DNA from: Vitrella brassicaformis
Lineage: Eukaryota; Sar; Vitrellaceae
Reading direction: 5' to 3'
DNA: 64,000 nt
Assembly: GCA_001179505.1 (NCBI GenBank)
Contig: CDMY01000406.1
Location: forward strand, 1 to 64,000
Below are positions 43,141 to 54,000 of the stretch, one piece after another. The translations under genes were made by a program, and so were the position numbers. The notes beneath the pieces were generated by a model. It had not been told where the DNA came from. It saw only the letters and a list, made by a program, of their open reading frames with translations, and searched no databases. Each line of letters opens with the position of its first letter. The stretch's first letter is position 1.

Positions 43141-43712
43141 ATGACGTCCTCTCTCTCTGGCCCCCCAGAGGCCGGCTCTGTGTCGCTGAGTGCCACTGGG
43201 CTGAAGGGCAAGGTCGGCGCCCTCGCCAACTCGCTGTCGGTCGCCTGCGAAGAACTCCATGGTCAGTCACGGAACACAGCACAGAGAGCCCTTGTCTGCA
43301 GAGGGGCCTCACTTCCAATCGCTCTTGTGTTGTTTGTGGTGCAGTTGACCGCAGCATTCTGGACACCATCAGGGGGGAGAGGGAGCTAAGGCAAGGGGAG
43401 CTGCAGGTGCAGCTTGATGAGGCCAGGCGGTTCTTCCAAGCAGAAATACAGGCATACACACACGAGGACGACACACACGTGACGCACACACTCACAATTC
43501 ATGTGTGTCCCTGTCTGTCGTGGTGGATTGGATGACGCATGTAGAGAATGGAGGAGGAGTTTCGCGCACAGGCTCAGCTGCAGAAGACGGAGAACGGCCG
43601 CATCCAGCAGTCTGTCACCTCTCTCAAGGCGGAGAAGACCAGCCTCCACCAGCAGATTCTCTCACTGCAAAGGCGTATCGAGGAAATAGAGGAGGAAGTG
43701 GGGCATGACTGA
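43141..43712 (+). CDS. Small coiled-coil protein, possibly SF-assemblin-like
   Basis: Three exons encode about 135 residues. Exon 1 is MTSSLSGPPEAGSVSLSATG then LKGKVGALANSLSVACEELH. Exon 2 (after GTGCAG) is VDRSILDTIRGERELRQGEL then QVQLDEARRFFQAEIQ. Exon 3 is RMEEEFRAQAQLQKTENGRI, then QQSVTSLKAEKTSLHQQILS, then LQRRIEEIEEEVGHD. Beyond residue 40 it is a continuous heptad coiled coil. The last junction works only with a GC donor (CAG|GCATAC at 43452) and an AG at 43542. The segment arrangement is reminiscent of SF-assemblin/beta-giardin fibre proteins, common in alveolates, but it is shorter than they are. I treat that as a suggestion only. Confidence 0.5.
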
Positions 43713-43933
43713 CTGATTGGACGGGGCAAAGTGTGTGCGGGGGCTTGTGTGTGGACGACCGTCTGAACTTGCCGTGAAATACCTAGGACGATTCGCATGG
43801 AGAGAGAGCATCGAGAGCATGAACATGTCCTTTAGACACACACGCAGCAGCCCACACGTCTACGTCTGTACGAACACGGGTCGCATCATGAATAGATGCA
43901 CTGCTCACGCACACACCCATCCCTCAGCCCTGG

Positions 43934-45291
43934 CTATCGCGGCGGCCCGGCCTCATCTGTCGGGTTGTCCTTCATGCGCTGGATCTCCGCATTCGCCTGC
44001 AGCACCCACAAACACATAAAGCCGCAAACAGTGGCACAAAGGGGCTGGCGCGTGCGTAGCTGACTGGTCTCTTTTTGACCTTCTGGCGGTCCTGATAGCT
44101 GAGAGCATCATACTGCTGGCCCGTCATGGCCTCCCACTGCAGACAGTCAGTGAGAAGGCACACGCACACACACATGCTCAACGGATGCACTGCACGAAGA
44201 GGGATATGTGGACGTCTTCAAGACCTTTTTGATGTCTCTCATGTTGTGCACTCGCGGCTCGTACGACACCTGCTGCGGCTTCTGTGCCTTGACACGCTCG
44301 TTGAAACCCGCCAGCCTGCACACACGCAGACGACCGGCAGACACATCCAGACAATGAAGCTGCATTTCTGTATGTGAGCGGCTTACAGGGCCTGCATATC
44401 CGCGTCGTCAGCGATGTTGACTTTGCCCTTCGGAGGGGGCGCAGCAGCCGCAGCAGCGACGCCCCTCGCACGGCCCCTCTCCCTCTCCCTCTCCCTCTCC
44501 CTCTCCCTTCCCCTCTCCTTAGGCCGCCTCTTGGGCTGGCCACCGGCAGGACCCTCCTCAGATTCGTCTCTGCCACCGCCAGCAGCGCCGCCCTCGTCAG
44601 CCCGCCCCCCACCCTCCCCACCTTCCCCATCCTCCCCGTCCTTGACATCATCATCCTCCGTCCGCCGTTTCTTGGCGCCCTTCCCCTCCCCCTCCCCATT
44701 AGGCCTCTTCTGCGCCGCCCTGCCCCTCTGGCCATCCTTCTTGATGGCCTTCGATGCAGCCGACACACCATGGCCGCCGCCAGCCGGACGCCATGCGGGC
44801 CTGGCGGGCTTGTTGGCGCCCTTTGGTTGCTCGGACGAAGGGTCGCTCACGGTCGGGCCTTTCTGCTGAGCAGCAGGGGCACCAGAAGGCTCAGGAGCAG
44901 GCTGGCTCTGTGTGGCGGCGGCACCGCCTTTGTCCTTCTCCTTCTCTGCATCCTCAGCATTGCCATTCTCGGTCGCTGCACCAACGGCAGGCTTGACCTC
45001 ACCATCCACTTGCTCAGGGACGCTCTCCTGCTGCTGATATTGCTGTGGGTCCGATAGATGCGGATGCTCGCCGCTCTCCTGGCCGTCGGGCTTTGGAAGA
45101 GGGCGGGAGGCGTGCGATATGCGCATTCTTGTGGGAGGGGGTGGCCGTCGCCTCTGTTGCTCATGCAGGGGGTGGGGCTGTCGAAACCACTCGTCGTATG
45201 AGGCCGCCTGCTGCTCGCCAACTGCATCGCCAAGGTCTGCCGCTGGCGGAGGGACGTCAAAATCGAATGGATCTGCCTCCTCGCCAGCCAT
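43934..45291 (-). CDS. Low-complexity protein with conserved-looking C-terminal motif; unrecognised
   Basis: The start MAGEEADPFDFDVPPPAADL is at 45291. Exon 1 (to about 44386) encodes a disordered, charged region: Pro/Gln-rich, then AKKRRTEDDDVKDGEDGEGG, then alternating Arg-Glu (RERERERERERGR) and polyAla. Three small exons then give a more ordered tail. These read LAGFNERVKAQKPQQVSYEP-RVHNMRDIKK; WEAMTGQQYDALSYQDRQK; ANAEIQRMKDNPTDEAGPPR, with the stop at 43934. The SYEPRVHNMRDIKKWEAMTG stretch looks conserved and nuclear-protein-like, but I cannot name it. The RE repeat and basic patches would suit an RNA- or splicing-related factor. That is inference. The start codon lies 47 bp from the divergent dihydroorotase start. 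Confidence 0.6.
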
Positions 45292-45338
45292 TGGCCTCAA
45301 CCACCGACAATAATACTACAGATAATCGCCATCAAAAG
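45292..45338. promoter_or_regulatory. 47-bp divergent spacer
   Basis: Start codons of the hypothetical gene (-) and dihydroorotase (+) are only 47 bp apart. The 5' UTRs or transcripts must overlap or share a minimal bidirectional promoter. Confidence 0.45.
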
Positions 45339-46894
45339 ATGCGTGCGGCATCGCGAAAGGGTGCGAGCTGGAGAAAGGAGGAAGCAGGAGTATTCAGTCC
45401 CGACGGTGGCATTGTGGATGTGCCAAAGATGGACGAGGGAGAGTCCCCGGCGCTTCTGCTTCCCCTGGCAGACGACTTTCATGTGCACCTTCGACAAGAT
45501 GCCATGATGAAGGCCGTCACGCCCGCCGTCATCCACGGCGGCTCGGTGAGCATGGCCTCGCCGGCATGCTCACCTTTCATCAGTCCTGGTGTGTCATCTA
45601 TTTCAGGACAGAGTTGTGGTGATGCCAAACACGATACCGCCCATCCGCACGTGCGCAGAGGCAGCTGACTATCGGGCAAAGCTGCAGGCGATTGACCCAC
45701 GAGTGGACTACCGAATGACTCTCTATCTCGGTGAGCTCTGCACACGCGCACACGAATGGACGAATCAAACGCCATCAATTCTGCCCGTGTTGCGTGTTTC
45801 TCCAGGTCAAGAAGTGTCAGCGGATGATCTCCGTGCCAACGCGGATGAGAGCGGCGTTCGTGGCGTCAAGAGCTATCCCCGCGGCGTGACGACCAACAGC
45901 GAGGCCGGCATCGAGTCCTACACCACCTACTACCCCCTGTTCAGCGAGATGGAGAAGATGGGACTCACACTGCACATCCACGGGGAGGTGGGCAGACGCC
46001 CAGATGCTCACGCGGATGTCCAATGAGGAGATAGGTGTGTCCGTTGTGCTGCAGGTGCCTGGTGTGTCGGTTTTAACCGCCGAGGCGAGCTTCCTCCCTC
46101 AGCTCGAGGAGCTGCATCGGGCATTCCCCAGCTTGAAGATCGTAAGCGCGATACGCACTGTGGAGAGAGATTGGCGTAGAAGGCATGTGAATGCGTGTGT
46201 CGCTGCTGCTTGTAGGTGCTTGAGCACGTCTCGACAGCAGCGGCCGTTTTGTTGGTGCGTCGGCTCGGCCCGACTGTAGGTGCCACAGTGACGGCCCACC
46301 ACCTGGACCTCACCATCGATGAGGTGGTGGGGTGCTCCCACAACTTCTGCAAGCCTGTGGCCAAGATGAGAGAGGACCGGGAGGCCATCAGACAGGTCGT
46401 CATGGATGAAGGTGAGACGTGCTCGAAGCTGTCTGCTTACACACACGTAATCTTTTCTGTCTCTGGATGCATGTGTCTGTCTGTCTGTCTGTCTGTGTGT
46501 GTCAGGCCATCCCCGTTTCTTTCTCGGCTCCGACTCGGCCCCCCACCCCCGGCACAAGAAGGAGATCGGCATGAAGGCCGCAGCAGGATGCTTCACTTCC
46601 CCTTTCCTCCTCGCATACCTCGCCGACACCTTTGTCTGGGGGTCGAGCAGATACACAGACGATGACACCACCGTCACCAAGCGCCTGCCTGACTTTGTGG
46701 GCCGCTTCGGCGCGGAGTTCTTTGGGGTACCTGTCAAGAGATATGAGGAGGGGAAGCCAGCGGTCGAGCTGAGGAAGAGGGCGTTCACTGTGCCGTCGGT
46801 CTGGGGGGAGTCGATACTGGGCAGCGAAGGGGCGGTGGTGCCCTTCAGGAGTGGGGATGTGCTGCGGTATGAGAGCCGTTTGGTTGGGCTGTGA
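45339..46894 (+). CDS. Dihydroorotase, PyrC (class II) type
   Basis: Third step of de novo pyrimidine synthesis: cyclises carbamoyl aspartate to dihydroorotate. Six to seven exons. Metal and catalytic motifs occur in order: DDFHVHLRQDAMMKAV (HxH), RVVVMPNTIPPIRTCAEAA, GVRGVKSYPRGVTTNSEAGI (carboxylated Lys), GLTLHIHGE (His), VLEHVSTAAAV and TAHHL (His), and RFFLGSDSAPHPRHKKE (catalytic Asp plus substrate Arg/His). The C-terminus GDVLRYESRLVGL matches the PyrC ending. The length after splicing (about 360 aa) is usual for the homodimeric bacterial type. It is not fused to CPSase/ATCase as in animal CAD. OMP decarboxylase of the same pathway lies 18 kb upstream on the same strand. The N-terminus upstream of ALLLPLADDF is about 40 residues longer than in bacteria. 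Confidence 0.93.
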
Positions 46895-47306
46895 GTGTCT
46901 GTCAGTCCACCGGTGTCCGTGGGACGAAGGATTTGTATGTCGTGGAGATCGACAGATGGATGCTTGGACAGATAAGCATGTGAATGCAGGCTGCCTTGGT
47001 GCCTGGCTGACTACCAAACCACGCCATTTGTTGATCGATGGAACGGTCCGTATGAACTCCGACTAGCCGACACGCAGTCAGTCGTGCACGCAGCCACGCT
47101 GCCACACAGACACATTACGCTGTTTCCATCCATCCATCCATCCACTCGCCCGCGTCTCGTTGGTCGATGAGATGCGACGTATTGCTACAGCCAGTCCATT
47201 CGCCCGCCCCTCACACATGCACCTGTATGTGTCTACACATCGATCTGCCTGCCGTGGCCACCTGGACAGACAGCCAGGGGGCCAACCCCCCTAGTCAAGT
47301 CTACAG
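46895..47306. other. Intergenic between convergent genes
   Basis: No supported exon. Contains a (CATC)n run (47127-47143). Confidence 0.6.
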
Positions 47307-48708
47307 CTAGTTGCCGCCCAACACCACATGCGCATCGGCTCCCAACACCTCACGCGCCAACCTCACTGTCTGCGGGAATCTGGCTGCACGCTTCTTGCCA
47401 TCCACCGGACGCTCCGTCGTATAGAGGCGGCTAGAGGCAAAGTTGGTGTGGGTGTAGATGATGATGTGGGCCGCAAATGTGTCGTGGGCTTCGCCACCGT
47501 GAAGCAGAATCACCCGCTCGAAATAGCCTGTTGCCGGTGCGTGGCTCGTGCTGATGGTGCACCGGTCCCACACAGGCGGCGGCTGAGTGGCGAGCACCCG
47601 CCGCTGAAGAAAAAGGGACGCATGGCGATGAGTGAGTTGAGTGAGTGTGCGTGTGACTGACCAGTCGGTCGTAGATTGGGGCGTTGCTGTATGGGGTGAC
47701 ATCCTGGTGTGCAACCAGCGACCCTCCATGACCCAACCTGATCAAACACATCATGGCAGAGCGGTGCAGCCAATGTGTTTACGTGTTCGTGTGTGTATCC
47801 CATCCTGCTCAACCCTCTCACTCGTTCAACACAGCGTCGCGAACTGAAGCATGGTCGAGACCTGCAAACAAACGTCCGCATACACAGCCAGATGGTCCAT
47901 CTCCCTCGCTCCCTCCCTCTCCCTCTCCCTCTCTCCCTCACCTAGAAGCTCACACACGGGGTTGGCCTCGTCGTATCCGTTGCGGAAGGGGTGGTCGGCC
48001 GGCAGCGTCTGCGCTTTGCGGATGGTGAGCCGATGTCCATCCAGCCGCTCCCCATCGTTGACGCGCTCGAGCTCCATGCCGATGTGCCGGCCGATGAGTG
48101 AGAGCTGGCGCACAGCCTCACACCGCCCGTCAAACACCGCCCGGCTGCCCACCCCCTCCACATCAGCACTCCTCAGCTCTATCGGCAGCTGCCCGCCTCC
48201 CCGCCCCTGATGCTTGGCCACTCTGACGATCGGCACCGTCGCCGTCCACTCGCCGCTCTTGTCGATGAAATACGCCAGCCGCAGCAGCAGGTCGAGCGAT
48301 GTCAGGTCAGCGGAGAGGGTGATGATGCCTTCGAGTCCCTTGGCGGCCAGCTGGGCTTCTATGTGCTCCTTCACCAACTGGGTCACAGCGCTGGTGATGC
48401 TCTCCTTGTCCTGGTCGTCGTTGATCTGCGACAGGAGTGCCCGCCTGGTGTCCTCCAAGTGGGCCGCTTTGCTGATCACAATGGACGAGAGGGGCGGAGG
48501 GCTGAGGGTGGGGCGGTCCTGATCCGATGATGACGTCGCCTGATAGATAAAACGAACCGACAAGAGACCAAGAGAGCCGTAGTGATGGGTGGCAAATGAT
48601 ATCTCTGTGACATTGTGTGCGCCCTTCATTCACCTGTGGCAGCGGCAAGCCGGCTCCATGATCACGATCAGCAGCAGTAGCGGATGAAGATGACGCTGCA
48701 GCCGCCAT
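47307..48708 (-). CDS. F-box-like 'RGGGQLPIEL' family protein, intact copy close to the 4541 gene
   Basis: Starts MAAAASSSSATAADRDHGAG at 48708 and ends at 47307. The large exon (about 47940-48540) has ISKAAHLEDTRRALLSQIND, VTQLVKEHIEAQLAAKGLEG, SGEWTATVPIVRVAKHQGRG followed by GGQLPIEL, CEAVRQLSLIGRHIG and LPADHPFRNGYDEANP. A short exon with MCLIRLGHGGSLVAHQDV... follows, and the last exon has RVLATQPPPVWDRCTISTSH, RLYTTERPVDGKKRAARFPQ and GADAHVVLGGN. The frame is open throughout, so this is the intact counterpart of the frameshifted gene at 4541. The first exon and the upstream 5' UTR intron are shared with that gene. Function unknown. Confidence 0.75.
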
Positions 48709-48725
48709 GGCTAAGTCAAGAACGC

Positions 48726-48831
48726 CTGAAGGCAAGAAGATCACGTCAATTGGATCAGCAGGGCCATCCTTATCATCTCTCAATGCTCACCAAATTGTCC
48801 GTGAATACAGCGTCTCAGTGGAGGCTTCTCA
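48726..48831 (-). promoter_or_regulatory. Conserved 5' UTR exon plus 5' UTR intron
   Basis: Minus-strand copy of the 4381-4521 block: GAGAAGCCTCCACTGAG, AATTTG|GTGAGC donor (GT at 48790-48789), acceptor TTGCCTTCAG ending at 48726, and ATG at 48708. The intron is 65 nt. Confidence 0.6.
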
Positions 48832-48943
48832 TGATGCGCTCTGCGGGAGAAGGGCAGGATCGTAGCTTGCGAAACCCTGAACCCGAAACCCTTGCATTCT
48901 TTCTCCCTTCTTTCCCCTCCCCTTCGCGATTGACTGTGGGCCA

Positions 48944-51673
48944 ATGGCTGACAAGAGGGGCCCGTTCTCGGCCATCTTCGCGCTGCTCAACGCCTTCGAT
49001 GTGTGGCTGGCAAGGCGATACTACGTACTTTCGAGGGCCATTGGCCGCAGCCCCAAGGCCGTCGCTGTTGGTTGCTGTGTCGTCGCCGCGCTCGGTCTAT
49101 TGTGCTTCCTGCTATTGGTGCGAGAAGAGAATAGGGCGGAGAAGCTGTATTTTGACCAGGACAGCGAGGCGGCAAAGGTGGAGAAGCGCTACGAAGACAT
49201 CTGGGAGAAAAAGGGTTTGAGGGTCGGTTCGGTGCTGCTCGTGTGGCGGGGTAAGCTGACAAATGAGTGCAGATGAGCAGAGGTTGTTACTTCTTGCCGA
49301 CATGCTCTGGCTTCGTGCAGGTGATTTTGGTGGCAACGTGTTGGACGTGCAGCAATTCAAGGCTGCATATTCCATCTTCTCCGAGCTGTACACCTTGCCC
49401 TTCGACTACAACGGCCGTCAGCTGACTTACGAAGACATATGCTTCCGCCCGTCTGGCCCCGGCACGCCATGTGTCGTCACGTCCATATTCTCTGCCTGGG
49501 GAATCCCGCCATTGGACCAGAGTGTCATCGACGGTGTGACAACGAGACAGGAGATACTTGATCGGCTCAACGACCCTGCCGCAATGGATCACCGAAACGA
49601 GCCTCTGGTGGAGTCGCTGCCGAGCATCCTTCCCAAGGTCAAGAGAGACCAAGATGGAGACATCATCGAGGCGACCTCTTTCCAGGTATGTCCAAATACC
49701 AAGGAAGAGCGCTGCTTTCAATGGCATTTCTGCCCGCATTGGGTCAGTTCACCTTTGTGACCAGCGGCAGCGAGGACAAGGCACTTGAGTTTGAGGATGC
49801 ATTTGTCAAGGCAGTCCTCGACCCTGACACCGACGAGTACGGCAAGATTGGCGGATTCAATGTCTATCCAGTCACGGAAAGCTCTCTCAACAACGAGCTG
49901 GACAAAAGCACCTCTGAGGACTTCCCTTTGATGGTACAGAGAAAGAGCTGCTGTGTATACAGAGCTTCACACTGTACTGCGTGTCTCAGGTGGTGGCCTT
50001 TGTTGTCATGGTCAATTTTGCGATCACAGTGACCCTCAAAGTTGGCAATCTCGTCCGGTCTTGCACGGGGCTGGTGAGCATCACTGCGATTAAGGGTACA
50101 CACACCTCCCTATGGTCTGGTCGATCATCGTGCATGTTTGCAGGCGACACTGGGCGTCTTTGGTGTGGGCATGGGGCTCATCACAGGGTTTGGCCTGGGT
50201 GTGCTGTTCGGTGAGGATGCAGCATGCAAGACGATAGAAGAGATACACACAGCCAGGTCTTGTCTGTCGTATGTGTAGGTGTGCCCTTTGTGAGCATAGT
50301 TGGCACCGCCCCCTTCCTCGTGGTCGGTATAGGAATCGATGACATGTTCATCCAGATCGCCACCTTTGACGAGCAAGACCCCGATGAAGAGCCCGAGGAG
50401 CGAGTGGCCAAGGCGATGCAGGCTTTGGGCCGTCCATCACCATGACCACAGTGACCGACGTTGTGGCTTTCGGAGTTGGCGGCTTCTCGCTGTTTCCGGC
50501 CATCCAGTTTTTCTGTGTCTGCTGCTCTGCATCTCCATGGTCTTTGTCTTCATGGTCTGTGACAAGATGACATCTCATTGGTTGGAGACACGCACATGTG
50601 CTGTATGTGTTGGTTGTCAGGTCACCTTCTTTGTGGCTTTGCTCGTGCTGGATGCGAGAAGACAGAAGGCGAACCTGTAATCCAGCCGCAACAACACAGA
50701 CAGACAGACCTCCCTACATTAATAATGACTTCGCTGGGTGCAGGTCCGATTTCCCCTTGCTGTTCTGTTGCATGAAGTCAAAGGAGAGTGACATGTACAA
50801 GCAGCCCATAAGGGACGTGCCGTGGGGCCTGTCTGCAACAGTGAGGACAAGGCTGGGCCCGTTTCTCGCTCACCCGATCGTCAAGGCTGCTGTCGTCTTG
50901 GCGTATCTTGGACTGCTCTCTGGAGGTCAGAGGGGAAGGCGCACACAGACGTGGGGTCGTTGCTCATTCTTCTGTGTGTTGCAGCCATAGTGGGTGTATT
51001 AAAGCTCAAAGAGGGGCTAGAGCTGAAGAATTTAGCGCCCTTCTGCAGCTATTTCCGAGCAAGAATTCAAGCAGAGGAGGTGGGCAAGGCAAGGCAAGAC
51101 ACCACACGGCAACACAGCGCAGATTGCCGTATCTGTGTCTCATGCAGAAAACAGGCGCTGACATGGTCTCAAGTGAGCTGTCTGTGGCCGTGAGTCTCCG
51201 GAAGGTGGACTTCGCCACGCCGGCAACGCAGGCATCCATCGATGCCGTGACCAGGAAATTCGAGAAAAGCAAGTGGACAAACAGAGACCCACAAAGACGG
51301 GTAACGGCAATCGGACCTTTATGTGCAACTGAGTGCCTTTCCTCTGCATAACCCAGATCACGAGCTGGCTGCGGGGGTTTGAGGATTGGGAGACGAACCA
51401 AACAGCGGCGACGTGCCCGCCAGACTTCTCGGCGTGCCTCAACAACTTCCTTTCCACGGAAGGAGAGGTCAGCGAGACAGACAAACGGGCAAAGCACTCA
51501 CTCATGGAATGGACTTCGCTGCAGCGCTATGAGAAAGACGTCTTGAGGAGGCCGACCGATGGTACTGTGAAGGCCTCCCGCTATTTCGTGCTCACCAAAG
51601 CGACGCCAGACTTCCTGAAACAGGTATGCCAACCGACCGAACACACTTCACCCAAGTCAAATGCTTGGTCATG

Positions 51674-51704
<31 letters not shown>

Positions 51705-52795
51705 GACAGCGCAAGCTGATGACTGCCTATCGAGACATTGCCGAAGACTCTGATTTCGCCAGGAAGGGGGAGATTCTGGTCTATCATCCAGGCTTCTACT
51801 ATTTCGAGCAGAGTATCGTGATCCGAGATCAGACGCTCCTCAACCTGGGGTGCGCCGCCTCTGCTGTGCTCGTGTTGACCTACATCTTCCTGGCACACCC
51901 GGCCGTGTGTTTCTCTGTCCTGGTGGGCCTCTATCCATCAATGCATGTGATCATGCCTGCATACTCATTTTGGTTTCTCTGTGCTGTGCTGTGGTGTGCA
52001 TGGCTGCAGGTGATGATTGTGAGTATTGACGCCATGATTGTCGGCTACATGTCCCACTGGGGCATCCCTCTCGACTCGGTGCGCAGCTGTCTCACCGAAG
52101 CACAGTCAACGATACGTGTGTCTGTGTGTGTGTATGTTTGTTTGTGTCTCTGCTGGTTCAGATCACAATGATCAACCTTGTCATGGCCATCGGTGAGTAG
52201 GGGAACAGCAAGGCCACTGATATACATTATGACATGTCCGTCTCGGATTTCGGTGTAGGCTTTGCGGTCGATTATTCGGCCCACATCGCTCACGCCTTCA
52301 TGCAGGAGACAGGCACACACAACGAGCGCATGATCAAGGCCCTCCAGTCCATGGGTGTCTCCGTCGCCAACGGGGCGTTGTCCACGCTGCTGGCGACGCT
52401 GCCACTCATCGGCTCTTCCTCCTATATCTTTTATGTGTTCTTCCAAATGTTCTTCATGGCTGTTCTGTTCGGAGCCAGTGAGACACACACAGAGCACCTC
52501 ATGACCCCACACAAGAGTCCTTATCATTCTGTTCTTGTTCGTGGATGCAGCGCATGGTTTGATTTTCCTTCCCGTCTTGCTGTCTCTCATCGGTCCCCGG
52601 TCGTCATCACACCGATCCGCTGACGAGCAAAAGCCAAAAGACACGCGGAAGATCGAGCCTTCGGGCGAAGAGGAGTTGCCACGGCTGGCTCAGATGTCGG
52701 TACCCTCAGACCTGCAGACAGCGCCGGGCAACAGCAGTGACGACGGGGGAAAGGGGAAGGACGATAGTGGGAAAGGGGAAGATGCGACCGTGTAG
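48944..52795 (+). CDS. Patched/NPC1-related RND-type membrane protein with sterol-sensing domain
   Basis: About 17 exons. The N-terminus MADKRGPFSAIFALLNAFDV precedes TM1 (AVGCCVVAALGLLCFLLLV). A large lumenal loop includes LTYEDICFRP and FSAWGIPPLDQSVIDGVTTR. The sterol-sensing domain follows: VVAFVVMVNFAITVTLKV, GVFGVGMGLITGFGLGVLFG, FVSIVGTAPFLVVGIGIDDM with FIQIATFDE, SITMTTVTDVVAFGVGGFSL, and VTFFVALLVLDARR. The second half has RYFVLTKATPDFLK, AVLVLTYIFLAHPAVCFSVL, GFAVDYSAHIAHAFMQETG, GALSTLLATLPLIGSSSYIF, and HGLIFLPVLLSLIGP. The tail is polar. The GID(D/S) and AVDYS motifs are typical of proton-relay positions in this family. Two apparent one-base losses (GGG near 50427 and TTTTT near 50508) break the frame inside the SSD. 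The likely role is sterol or lipid transport or homeostasis. Confidence 0.85.
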
Positions 52796-53005
52796 TCGGG
52801 TTGAAAGATGGGAGACTCTTTCTTAGGAGATAGCCAGCGTTATGTTTGCTGTGTCTCTAGTCTGAAGACGTTCACATACGCAGATGTAAAATGAAGACAT
52901 TCCGCTCTCTTCCCATCAACACAACAGTCACCGACACGCCGGGTCTCTGCGAGCGCGAAAAATGCAGATCATCGCAGTCCCTCGCTCCTTAAGTCCCTCC
53001 CGGCG
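52796..53005. other. Intergenic
   Basis: Short spacer between same-strand genes; nothing recognised. Confidence 0.5.
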
Positions 53006-54000
53006 ATGGTGACTGCCCATCTCATGGTGGCGGCGCTCTTTGTGTGGTGCCTCGCCATCGGAGGCGTAGGCGGGTACGGCTCAAGCACTGGCACAGGTCG
53101 GAGGCGAAGCCACTGACACGACGCCAGCGCGTGGGTTGTCTGTTGGTTGACCTCTGCATGCAGGTCATGTGGTGCTGTTTGCCCATCCTCTCACGACGGC
53201 TCACCACAGCGGCTCAGCAGGTGAGTGCGGCCTGCTGCAGGCCGAACAAACCATGCAGCACCAGACAGGCAGACACTTCGGCGCCTCACTCGAGTGCACC
53301 GAAGAGCGCATGCACGCACACACAGTGTTTGTTATGGTGCGTTGGGGTGTGTGTGTGTGTGTGTGTTGGTGTGCGTGTGTGTAGGTGTAGGTGCCTACCG
53401 GCTGCGCGGCTCGTCGGGTACGCAGGCAGCGTCTTGCACACCACACCTCCCGAGCTGAGAGACTCCGTCATGTCTGTCTGGGCTTACACACAGTCTCACA
53501 CACACGCATTCATGTGTGCTGGTCTTCAGATGGGTCTCACCGGCCGCTGCTGTTGGCGCCCTCCTCTTCACACACGGTGAGTGAGAGGGGAGAGGGGGGG
53601 AGAGGGGTGAGAGGGGGGCTCCTTTCCATACTGTGTGTGTGTGTGTGTGTGTGTCTGTGTTTAGGCTCCGACGCTGGAGAGTGCGCTGTTTGCAGAGGGA
53701 GGCGGCGGAGAGTCGACAGGCAGCGGCAATGACGCGCCCACACAAGAACAAGAACGTAAGGCCACGAACGACAAGCAGACGGCCCGGCCGCCTTGTCTAC
53801 CGTCGTGTGTTCGTTTTTGTTTCCCATCAGTCAGGGAACTCATCCAGACACAGGGAGAGCTCATCAAGGCCAATATGGAACTCATCCAGGCGCAGGGACA
53901 GCTCATCCAGGCACAGCAGGACGCCCTCGCCAGTATTGTTGAAGAAAGCAGGAAGGGCTGGGAGGCCCACGACAAGAGGTGGCAGGACATCGTCAAATGA
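53006..54000 (+). CDS. Small secreted protein with heptad-repeat coiled-coil tail
   Basis: The start MVTAHLMVAALFVWCLAIGG gives a clear signal peptide. The second exon reads HVVLFAHPLTTAHHSGSAG. Middle exons are less certain, because the region 53220-53460 can be spliced in more than one way. Then APTLESALFAEGGGGESTGS leads to the final exon. That exon carries four perfect seven-residue repeats (LIQTQGE, LIKANME, LIQAQGQ, LIQAQQD) and a charged end WEAHDKRWQDIVK, with the stop at 54000. The heptads have Leu and Ile at fixed positions and many Gln, so a short coiled coil is expected. No family is recognised. Secretion is inferred from the N-terminus. Confidence 0.5.
53839..53922 (+). repeat. 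Four 21-bp units encoding coiled-coil heptads
   Basis: Units begin CTCATCCAGACACAGGGAGA, CTCATCAAGGCCAATATGGA, CTCATCCAGGCGCAGGGACA and CTCATCCAGGCACAGCAGGA, each 21 bp. They translate as one heptad each. Confidence 0.9.

Noticed and set aside
44374-45057. Plus-strand frame with leucine-rich hydrophobic text
   Set aside because: Shadow of the RE/Ala-rich exon of the minus-strand gene 43934-45291.
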